Shown piece by piece: positions 8,114-14,952 of a DNA stretch of 30,693 nucleotides. The notes under the pieces are model-generated. The model was not told the DNA's origin and did not search any database. It was given only the letters and a program-made list of their open reading frames with translations. A program made the position numbers and the translations under genes. Position 1 is the stretch's first letter. Each line of letters starts with the position of its first letter. The stretch is taken from assembly GCA_964483105.1 (NCBI GenBank), contig CAYZZU010000028.1, positions 1 to 30,693 of the forward strand, given 5' to 3'. The stretch is from CAYZZU01 sp964483105. Its GTDB lineage: Bacteria; CG2-30-53-67.

Positions 8114-10177
8114 TTACGGCGGGAGGTTCATTCCAAGCAGCGTGCGGCCGTCCCATTTGAATCCTTCCTGTATTTTTTCACCGGTTTTCTGGAAGGACTT
8201 CCGGTGGACGACCTGAAGGAAGGTGTAAGGGCAACCTTCCAGGAAAATTCCGGAAAGGATTCGTTGGGATTTCCTGTAATCTTTCAGGTCCCGGGGAACC
8301 GAGAGGAAATCTCCGATACGACGGACGGATTGAATCTCCATGGTTCCGACCCAGAGAGGGGTTCCGGACTCTTTCAGTTGGGATTCCGTGGACCAGAGAC
8401 GGAAGACGCGGCGTGTCCGCCCCGCGTGCTGGAAGAGGAGGATCCGCTCAAAACGGCCTTCATGCAATTTGGGAAAGAGAGGGAGACCTTCCACGCGGGT
8501 TTCCGGGGAAAGCATTCCCAGGAATACTCTCAGTGTGAATGGAGGAGGGAGACGCCATCCCCTTCTTCTCAGAAAAACGGTCAGGTCTTCGCTTCTGCCG
8601 GCCCATTGGAAGATGAGCGGTTGTTTCAGCTCTCCCTCAAAATCGATCCTTCTTGCCGGAAGGTTTTCCCATTCCCCCTGGATCCATTCCTTTTCCCTGA
8701 TGAGTTGCACGCGGTGTTGGGGGGCGTAAAGGAGGAGGTCCTCCCGGTGTTTCCCTGCAATGTACAGGGGGCCGGTGATGAAGAAGGTGAGAAGCACGGA
8801 GGACAGGAGAAGGCGTTTCGGAATTTTTTCCGGGGGTCCCTTGATATACGCGATGCCGGTGAGTGTTGTCCAGGCTCCCCCGAGGGCCAATCCGCTTAGG
8901 ATGTCGGACAGGACGTGATTTCCGAGATAAAGAGGGGTGAAGGACGTCAGGAAAGCAATGAAAAAGACGACCGTAACCAGACTCAGACTTCGTCGGGTAT
9001 TTCCGCTGCCTCGTGAGAGGATCACGGCCAGGAAGCCATAGAGCACCAGGACCAGAAGAGATGAATCGCCGAACCGCTCCAGAAAGCCCGTTTTGGCAAT
9101 CTGTATCGTCGGAGGGACCCGCACGAGGGTGTGAAGCGAAATCCGGCTCAGGATGACCGCGCCCAGCAGGACTCCCGCCCAGTAGCCGGCGGTTCGTCCG
9201 CATCGGGCCGCAATCAGGATCAGGAAAATCACTCCAGCGATCGAGAAATTGACCAGGCCGCCTCCCAGTTCCGCGACGGCCACGAAGAAATGATCCCCCC
9301 AGGGTGTGCGCAGAGATTCGAGCAGGTGGTAGAGTGATTGATTGACCTGTACCAGTGGATCGCCCGCCATCAGATCCTGCAGTACAGTGAAAAATCCCCA
9401 CGTGGTGAAAAAAAAGAGCAGTACCAGAAACAAGAGAAGATATTCTTCCCCTTTCCGGCGGTGAAACAGGAATTGAAGAAACCCTTTGGGGATACGAAGC
9501 ATACCCGTGGAAGGGGTTTCTAAGGCGACCCACTTTTCCAGGTAGGAAAAACAGGACGGACCGTAACGGCTGAGCCATAAAAAACATTTCCGGCAGAACC
9601 AGAGGGAGACCCAGAGGGTGCAGGTGAGCAGGACGATGAGCACGGCCAGTCGCGTGCTGACCGTGCCGGCCAGTGCCAGGGAAGTCCCGAAAAAGACACC
9701 GGGGAGCAGATAAGCGAAAGCCCAGCCGACAGCCGACAGGATGTTGATGACGATGAATTTGGGAGGGGACATGTCGAGCATCCCTGCCACCATGGGGATG
9801 ACCGGCCGGATGGGTCCCACAAAGCGTCCCAGGAAGATCCCGAGTCCACCATGTCGCTGGAAGAAGTTTTCACCCCGCAGCAGGAGTCCGGGATTGCGGC
9901 GGAACGGCCTGAATGCTCTCAACCGATGGTGATAACGATGTCCGATCCAGTAGCTGATTCCATCTCCCGCGATGGCCCCCAGAATGGCCAGAAGCAGGGT
10001 CGGCCTTAATGAGAGGGCACCTGTGCTGATGATCGCACCCACGCCGAACATGAGTAGCGTTCCAGGGATCAGCAGTCCGATCATGGCCAGGGACTCGGAG
10101 AACGCGATCAGGAAGATCCCGAAATAGGCGATAGGGTGGTGAGCGCTGATACATTCTAAAATCGCACTTGATGTCAT
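8114..10177 (-). CDS. DedA - PAP2-like - LssY_C fusion membrane protein
   Basis: This 687-residue polytopic protein has three parts, the layout of LssY-family proteins. The DedA/SNARE-associated domain (about 15-200) carries the signature FLGRFVGPIRPVIPMVAG at 115-132; DedA proteins are implicated in lipid flipping and membrane homeostasis. A PAP2-like domain (about 275-445) keeps YLGNHVLSDILSG with H421 and D425. Its second motif reads RFGDSS instead of PSGH, its first motif lacks the usual Lys and Arg-Pro pattern, and the third lacks the preceding Arg, so phosphatase activity is doubtful. The C-terminal region (about 490-680; VFLRRRGWRLPPP, LWVGTMEIQSVRR) resembles LssY_C. The ATG at 10177 follows AGGGA, and a promoter-like pair lies about 50 bp upstream. 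Confidence 0.82.
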   Translation of the reverse strand: MTSSAILECISAHHPIAYFGIFLIAFSESLAMIGLLIPGTLLMFGVGAIISTGALSLRPTLLLAILGAIAGDGISYWIGHRYHHRLRAFRPFRRNPGLLLRGENFFQRHGGLGIFLGRFVGPIRPVIPMVAGMLDMSPPKFIVINILSAVGWAFAYLLPGVFFGTSLALAGTVSTRLAVLIVLLTCTLWVSLWFCRKCFLWLSRYGPSCFSYLEKWVALETPSTGMLRIPKGFLQFLFHRRKGEEYLLLFLVLLFFFTTWGFFTVLQDLMAGDPLVQVNQSLYHLLESLRTPWGDHFFVAVAELGGGLVNFSIAGVIFLILIAARCGRTAGYWAGVLLGAVILSRISLHTLVRVPPTIQIAKTGFLERFGDSSLLVLVLYGFLAVILSRGSGNTRRSLSLVTVVFFIAFLTSFTPLYLGNHVLSDILSGLALGGAWTTLTGIAYIKGPPEKIPKRLLLSSVLLTFFITGPLYIAGKHREDLLLYAPQHRVQLIREKEWIQGEWENLPARRIDFEGELKQPLIFQWAGRSEDLTVFLRRRGWRLPPPFTLRVFLGMLSPETRVEGLPLFPKLHEGRFERILLFQHAGRTRRVFRLWSTESQLKESGTPLWVGTMEIQSVRRIGDFLSVPRDLKDYRKSQRILSGIFLEGCPYTFLQVVHRKSFQKTGEKIQEGFKWDGRTLLGMNLPP

Positions 10178-10224
10178 CCCGGATCCCTGGTAGATTTTAC
10201 AAAACCGCCTTTTGGGATACGAAA

Positions 10225-10254
10225 TTTATAACAGCTTCACAGGGTATGGGGCAA
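10225..10254 (-). promoter_or_regulatory. Putative promoter of the DedA-PAP2 gene
   Basis: On the minus strand, TTGCCC (10249-10254) and TATAAA (10225-10230) are 18 bp apart. The -10 matches consensus at five of six bases and the -35 at four. The leader to the ATG at 10177 would be about 40 nt. It is divergent from the nuo promoter. Confidence 0.4.
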
Positions 10255-10303
10255 GAAGTTTCAGAAATCTTGATAAAACTTTGAAAGGGGGCCGCGAGAA
10301 ATT

Positions 10304-10346
10304 AAAGATTAGTTCTTGACAACAACGGCCGGATGATCTAATCTTT
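10304..10346. repeat. 9-bp inverted repeat spanning the nuo promoter
   Basis: AAAGATTAG (10304-10312) and CTAATCTTT (10338-10346) are perfect inverted copies separated by 25 bp. They bracket the TTGACA box, and the right arm covers the predicted -10, so a bound regulator or cruciform would block or position RNA polymerase. TTGACAA also recurs at 10316, 10345 and 10358. Confidence 0.4.
10316..10344 (+). promoter_or_regulatory. Putative promoter of the nuo operon
   Basis: A perfect TTGACA (10316-10321) is followed 17 bp later by TAATCT (10339-10344), a weak -10 with three of six consensus bases. The start would be near 10351, with a leader of about 100 nt before nuoA. The poor -10 suggests an activated promoter, consistent with the inverted repeat around it. 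I found no better pair in 10178-10451. Confidence 0.4.
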
Positions 10347-10451
10347 GACAAGTAATTTTGACAAAACCAAAAGAGCGTTTCCGGGCGGAAGTTTCTGCTC
10401 TCTCTGTGAAACGGATTCATTTCTTTTTTTATAGAATCAGCATCGTCCATC

Positions 10452-10823
10452 ATGCCTGAAACCGTCATTCCCTACCGATATCTCCCCATTGTGATTTTTT
10501 TTGTGATCGCCTTAGCCTTCGGGATGATCACGCTCCTTTTCGGTGCCCTGGTCCGTCCCAGCCGACCGAATCCGGATAAGCTCTCTCCGTATGAGTGCGG
10601 AAACGTTCCTTTTATGGATTCCAGGTCCAGGATTTTTATCCGGTACTACCTGACCGCGGTTCTTTTCGTTCTCTTCGATCTGGAGGCGGTTTTCCTCTAT
10701 CCATGGGCCGTGATCTATCATCGGATCGGTTGGTATGGTCTGATTGAAATGTTTCTCTTTATCCTGATTCTTCTGATTGGTTACGCCTATGCCTGGCGGA
10801 AGGGGGCGCTGGAATGGGATTGA
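10452..10823 (+). CDS. nuoA: NADH-quinone oxidoreductase subunit A
   Basis: NuoA is a three-helix membrane subunit of complex I at the junction of the peripheral and membrane arms. The 123-residue product contains the family signature KLSPYECGNVP (about 44-54), a helix with FDLEAVFLYPWA (about 74-87) and a final helix ending YAWRKGALEWD. Length is normal for the family. No Shine-Dalgarno sequence precedes the ATG, and no alternative start has one, so initiation may be weak or depend on leader structure. nuoB overlaps by 10 bp, making translational coupling likely. It is the first gene of the nuo operon. Confidence 0.95.
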   Translation: MPETVIPYRYLPIVIFFVIALAFGMITLLFGALVRPSRPNPDKLSPYECGNVPFMDSRSRIFIRYYLTAVLFVLFDLEAVFLYPWAVIYHRIGWYGLIEMFLFILILLIGYAYAWRKGALEWD

Positions 10824-11296
10824 TCGAACATCGTTTTGAAGAAAACTTCATCACCACCCGGGTGGATCAGTTGATCAACTGGGCCCGGAAGTCATCCCTC
10901 TGGCCCATGACCTTCGGACTGGCCTGCTGTGCCATCGAGATGATGACCACGGGGTCTTCCCATTACGATCTGGACCGGATGGGGGTGATCTTCCGCGGAT
11001 CACCCCGGCAGGCGGACCTGATGATTGTAGCCGGAACGCTCACCTGGAAGATGGCCCACGTGTTGCGGAAGGTCTATGATCAGATGCCGGAGCCGAAATA
11101 TGTCATCTCCATGGGGAGTTGCGCTTCTTCCGGAGGTATTTTCGATACCTACAGCGTGGTTCAGGGCGTGGATCTTGTGGTTCCGGTGGATGTCTATGTC
11201 CCGGGTTGCCCGCCCCGCCCGGAGGCCCTGATGTACGGTATTCTGAAGCTCCAGGAAAAAATTGAGAAACAACGGTATATCCGGAAAGAGTCATGA
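10814..11296 (+). CDS. nuoB: NADH-quinone oxidoreductase subunit B
   Basis: NuoB (PSST homologue) holds the terminal [4Fe-4S] cluster N2, which reduces quinone. The 160-residue product shows the ligand set of the family: adjacent C38-C39 in FGLACCAIEMM, C103 in GSCASSGG and C132 in VPGCPPRPEA. The segment RGSPRQADLMIVAGTLT is also typical. It overlaps nuoA by 10 bp and nuoC by 4 bp (ATGA). Confidence 0.96.
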   Translation: MGLIEHRFEENFITTRVDQLINWARKSSLWPMTFGLACCAIEMMTTGSSHYDLDRMGVIFRGSPRQADLMIVAGTLTWKMAHVLRKVYDQMPEPKYVISMGSCASSGGIFDTYSVVQGVDLVVPVDVYVPGCPPRPEALMYGILKLQEKIEKQRYIRKES

Positions 11297-11856
11297 ACGG
11301 AATTTCATTGAATCTGGATGAACAGCGGATGATCAATGTGGTAAAGGATCGGCTCCCGGATCTTCCGTTTCACCTGGAACGGTCCTGCGGCCAGTTGTCC
11401 CTCGTGGTCGACAGGAAGGATCTTCCGCGGCTCTGCCGGGTACTGAAAGAAGATCCCGCCACCCGGTTTGACTACCTGGCCGACATTTGCGGCGTCGATT
11501 ATCTCGGGAAGAGAGAGATTCGATTCCAGGTGGTCTATCACCTTTATTCCATTCCGTTGAACCATCGCGTCCGCGTTAAAACGAATGTTACTGAAGAGGA
11601 CTGTACCGTGGACTCCGTCTCTTCGATCTGGAAGACGGCCAACTGGCACGAGCGTGAGCTCTACGATATGTTCGGAATCGAGGTGAAGGGGCATCCGGAT
11701 TTGAGACGGATCCTGATGCCGGATGACTGGGAAGGACATCCCCTGCGCAAGGATTATCCCCTGAAAGGGAAGGGACAGCGGGATGATTTTTCTTTTGTTC
11801 CGAGAAATGAGAGACCCCCCGGCCGGACGCCTGAGCGCCGTTCCGGGGAATGGTGA
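11293..11856 (+). CDS. nuoC: NADH-quinone oxidoreductase subunit C
   Basis: NuoC is the 30-kDa-type peripheral-arm subunit that packs against NuoD. The 187-residue product contains the family signature ANWHERELYDMFGI (about 117-130), followed by HPDLRRILMPDDWEGHPLRK DYPL split over the conserved C-terminal part. It is a separate gene, not fused to nuoD as in E. coli. Its start overlaps the nuoB stop by 4 bp. Confidence 0.95.
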   Translation: MNGISLNLDEQRMINVVKDRLPDLPFHLERSCGQLSLVVDRKDLPRLCRVLKEDPATRFDYLADICGVDYLGKREIRFQVVYHLYSIPLNHRVRVKTNVTEEDCTVDSVSSIWKTANWHERELYDMFGIEVKGHPDLRRILMPDDWEGHPLRKDYPLKGKGQRDDFSFVPRNERPPGRTPERRSGEW

Positions 11857-11888
11857 GCCATGGGGCCGCGAGGGAAGGGTTTTCCCGG

Positions 11889-13058
11889 ATGGAAACCAAA
11901 GAACTGAAAATCAATATGGGGCCCCAACACCCCAGCACGCACGGGGTTCTGCGCCTGGTCCTGGATGTGGACGGGGAGAAAGTGGTCCGGGCTGACCCAC
12001 GGGTGGGGTACCTGCACCGCGGGATCGAGAAGCTCGGGGAGAACGGTTCCTATCAGCAGGTGATGACCCATATCGACCGTCTGGATTACATCTCGGCCCT
12101 TACCAATGAATTCGCTTATTGCCGCACGGTGGAAAAACTCTTGGGGGTCAGCATCCCGGAACGCGCGGAATATATCCGGACCATTGTAGCGGAGATGCAG
12201 CGGATTTCTTCACACCTGCTCTGGCTGGCCACCCATGCCCTGGATATCGGCGCCATGACCGTTTTTTTGTATACCTTCCGGGAACGGGAGACCATCCTGG
12301 ATCTTTTTGAGGAACTGACCGGGGCGCGGCTCAACAACAATTACATGCGGATCGGCGGGGTTAGCCGCGATATCTCTTCTCATTTTATCGATACCCTTTA
12401 CCCCTTCTGCGAGGAACTCCATAAACGGATCCTTGAATACGACACCCTGATACGCCAGAACCGGATCTGGTTGGGCCGGACCCGGGGTGTGGCGGAGATC
12501 TCCGCGGAGGAGGCGGTGGACTACGGTCTTTCGGGACCGAGCCTCCGGGGATCAGGGGTCAACTGGGACGTGCGCAAGGCGGAGCCCTACGGTGCCTACG
12601 ACAAGGTGGACTGGGTGGTGCCTGTCGGCGAACGAGGAGATGTCTACGACCGGTACTGGATCCGGATCGAAGAGCTTCACCAGAGTGCGAATATCATTCG
12701 ACAGTGTCTGGATCAACTTCCCGCAGGTCCCGTCCGGATCGACGACCCGAAGATTGTTCCCCCGTCCAAGGAGAAGATGAACCGGGATATCGAGTCCTTG
12801 ATTCACCATTTCAAGTTGATGACCGAGGGGTTCCATGTCCCGGAGGGAGAGGTGTACTGCGCAACGGAGGTCCCGAAGGGTGAGCTCGGTTTCTATATTG
12901 TCAGTGACGGTTCCGCCCGGCCCTACCGGATGAAGATTCGCGCTCCTTCCTTTGTGAACCTCGGGGCCTTCAATCGTCTGGCGAGCGGCGGATATATCGC
13001 CGATGTCATCGCCGTGATCGGCACCATCGATATCGTGCTGGGAGAGTGTGACCGATGA
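11889..13058 (+). CDS. nuoD: NADH-quinone oxidoreductase subunit D
   Basis: NuoD is the 49-kDa homologue that forms the quinone-binding site with NuoB. The 389-residue product begins METKELKINMGPQHPSTHG, the canonical N-terminus, and has HRGIEKLGENG, DRLDYISAL and a C-terminus ending IDIVLGECDR, where the conserved terminal Asp-Arg is present. I chose ATG 11889, preceded by GGAAGGG. An ATG at 11850 would add 13 residues and overlap nuoC by 7 bp, but it would not add family-conserved sequence. Confidence 0.94.
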   Translation: METKELKINMGPQHPSTHGVLRLVLDVDGEKVVRADPRVGYLHRGIEKLGENGSYQQVMTHIDRLDYISALTNEFAYCRTVEKLLGVSIPERAEYIRTIVAEMQRISSHLLWLATHALDIGAMTVFLYTFRERETILDLFEELTGARLNNNYMRIGGVSRDISSHFIDTLYPFCEELHKRILEYDTLIRQNRIWLGRTRGVAEISAEEAVDYGLSGPSLRGSGVNWDVRKAEPYGAYDKVDWVVPVGERGDVYDRYWIRIEELHQSANIIRQCLDQLPAGPVRIDDPKIVPPSKEKMNRDIESLIHHFKLMTEGFHVPEGEVYCATEVPKGELGFYIVSDGSARPYRMKIRAPSFVNLGAFNRLASGGYIADVIAVIGTIDIVLGECDR

Positions 13059-13095
13059 AAACTGGAAACGGGGTCACGCAAGAAGGAAAGAGACC

Positions 13096-13581
13096 ATGGA
13101 AAGTGTGATCAGTGCCAAATTTTCGGAAGAAACTTTGAAACGGGTGGATGAAATCTTTACCCGCTATCCCACGCGGCGGGCGGCGGCGTTGCCGGTTCTT
13201 TACCTGGCGCAGAAAGAATTCGGAGCGCTCAACCGTGAGGCCCTGGCCGAAGTGGCCCGTGTGCTTGGAATTTCCGGGGCGGAAGCCTACGGGTTGGCGA
13301 CCTATTATTCCATGTTTCACAGCGAACCGATCGGACGGAACGTGATTTATCTCTGTGACAACCTGACCTGTTTACTCTTGGGCGCCGAATCCCTGCGGTC
13401 CTACCTGGAGCGAAAACTCGGGATCCGGATGGGGCAGACCACAAAGGATGGCCGGTTCACCCTGAAAAACGCCGAATGCCTGGGGGCGTGCGGGCAGGCC
13501 CCCGTGATGCTGATCAATGAGGATCTGTACGAGGAACTGACCGAGAGCAGGATCGATGAGATCCTGGAACAATATAAGTAG
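13096..13581 (+). CDS. nuoE: NADH-quinone oxidoreductase subunit E
   Basis: NuoE is the 24-kDa-type subunit carrying the [2Fe-2S] cluster N1a in the NADH-oxidising module. The 161-residue product has a thioredoxin-like C-terminal half with ligands C87 and C92 (CDNLTC) and C128 and C132 (CLGACG). The helical N-terminal half includes LPVLYLAQKEFG. The ATG at 13096 follows AGGAAAGAG; a start at 13048 would overlap nuoD and add a non-conserved basic extension. Confidence 0.95.
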   Translation: MESVISAKFSEETLKRVDEIFTRYPTRRAAALPVLYLAQKEFGALNREALAEVARVLGISGAEAYGLATYYSMFHSEPIGRNVIYLCDNLTCLLLGAESLRSYLERKLGIRMGQTTKDGRFTLKNAECLGACGQAPVMLINEDLYEELTESRIDEILEQYK

Positions 13582-13657
13582 TCAATCACTTTCAGGGACC
13601 GGCCTGAATCCTTTTGAACATGGAACGCTGGTTGCTGACGGTTGAGGGCCTGTTTTC

Positions 13658-14932
13658 ATGGAAACGATCCTGTTAAGCCGTGTTCATCTTGAGAATTCCA
13701 GATCGATTGATGTGTATCTGGAACACGAGGGATATGAGGGGCTAAAAGCCGCCCTTTCCATGACCCCGGTGGAGGTAATCGAGGAGGTGAAACGGGCCAA
13801 TCTTCGCGGAAGGGGCGGTGCGGGATTCCCTGCCGCCATGAAGTGGAGCTTTGCGGCCTCGGATCCGAAGCGTCCCCGGTATCTTCTCTGCAATGCCGAT
13901 GAGGGGGAGCCTGGAACCTGCAAGGACCGGCAGATCATGGAGGGGGATCCCCATGAACTGATTGAAGGAATGACGATTGCGGGCTACGCTTTCGGGGCGG
14001 ATTTCGCCTATATCTATCTGCGGGCGGAATACCCCCGCCTGGTTGGAATCCTTGAGACGGCGATCGCGGAGGCGGAGGAAAGGGGGTTTCTTGGAGAACG
14101 GATTCTGGGGAGCGATTTCTCTTTCACGATCCGGGTTCACCGTGGGGCGGGTGCCTATGTCTGCGGAGAGGAGACCGCGTTGATCGAGTCGCTGGAAGGG
14201 AAGAGGGGGCAGTCCCGTATCAAACCTCCCTTTCCGGTCAATGTCGGGGCCTTCGGCCTGCCCACGGTTGTGAATAATGTAGAGACTCTTTCGAATGTCT
14301 CCCATATCCTCAGGAAAGGCGGGACCTGGTTCGCCGGAATCGGACCTTCGAAGTGTCCGGGGACCCGTATCATCTCCCTGTCCGGGCATGTGAACCGTCC
14401 GGGGTACTATGAACTGCCCATGGGGGTGACCTTCCGTGAGGTCATCTATGAGCACGGCGGCGGGATCCGCGGCGGAAAGGAACTCAAGGCCTTCATTCCA
14501 GGGGGGGCGTCCGCGCCCTGCCTGACTCCGAAGCATCTCGATGTGAACATGGATTACGATTCCGTGGCCGCGGCCGGAAGCATGCTGGGATCTTCGGCCC
14601 TGATGGTCATGGACCAGGATACCTGTATGGTCAAGGTGGCCGCCCGTCTGATGCGCTTTTTCGTGCACGAGTCATGCGGCAAATGTACGCCCTGCCGGGA
14701 GGGGACGGACTGGCTTCTCCGGATCCTGGAACGGATCGAGGGAGGGAAAGGGAAGGAGGGGGACATCGACCTCCTCGAGGATCTCTGCAGCAATATTTCC
14801 GGAAAGACCTTCTGCCCTCTCGGGGAGGGGGCCTTGGGCCCGGTCCGCGGAACCCTGAAATATTTCAGGGAGGAGTATCAGGCGCATATCCGTGAGCGAC
14901 GGTGTCCCCTGGCGGGCGGAGAGGGAAAATAA
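13658..14932 (+). CDS. nuoF: NADH-quinone oxidoreductase subunit F
   Basis: NuoF is the flavoprotein that binds NADH and FMN and carries [4Fe-4S] cluster N3. The 424-residue product contains the glycine-rich nucleotide site GRGGAGFPAAMKW (51-63), the NADEGEPGTCKDR segment (about 86-98), GAGAYVCGEETALIESLEG, and the C-terminal cluster motif ESCGKCTPCREG plus the later cysteine in GKTFCPLGEGA. No N-terminal thioredoxin-like or extra ferredoxin domain is fused. It lies 76 bp after nuoE, a gap with no visible element, and GAGGG precedes the ATG. Confidence 0.96.
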   Translation: METILLSRVHLENSRSIDVYLEHEGYEGLKAALSMTPVEVIEEVKRANLRGRGGAGFPAAMKWSFAASDPKRPRYLLCNADEGEPGTCKDRQIMEGDPHELIEGMTIAGYAFGADFAYIYLRAEYPRLVGILETAIAEAEERGFLGERILGSDFSFTIRVHRGAGAYVCGEETALIESLEGKRGQSRIKPPFPVNVGAFGLPTVVNNVETLSNVSHILRKGGTWFAGIGPSKCPGTRIISLSGHVNRPGYYELPMGVTFREVIYEHGGGIRGGKELKAFIPGGASAPCLTPKHLDVNMDYDSVAAAGSMLGSSALMVMDQDTCMVKVAARLMRFFVHESCGKCTPCREGTDWLLRILERIEGGKGKEGDIDLLEDLCSNISGKTFCPLGEGALGPVRGTLKYFREEYQAHIRERRCPLAGGEGK

Positions 14933-14952
14933 GACGCTGGAATGAAATTTTC

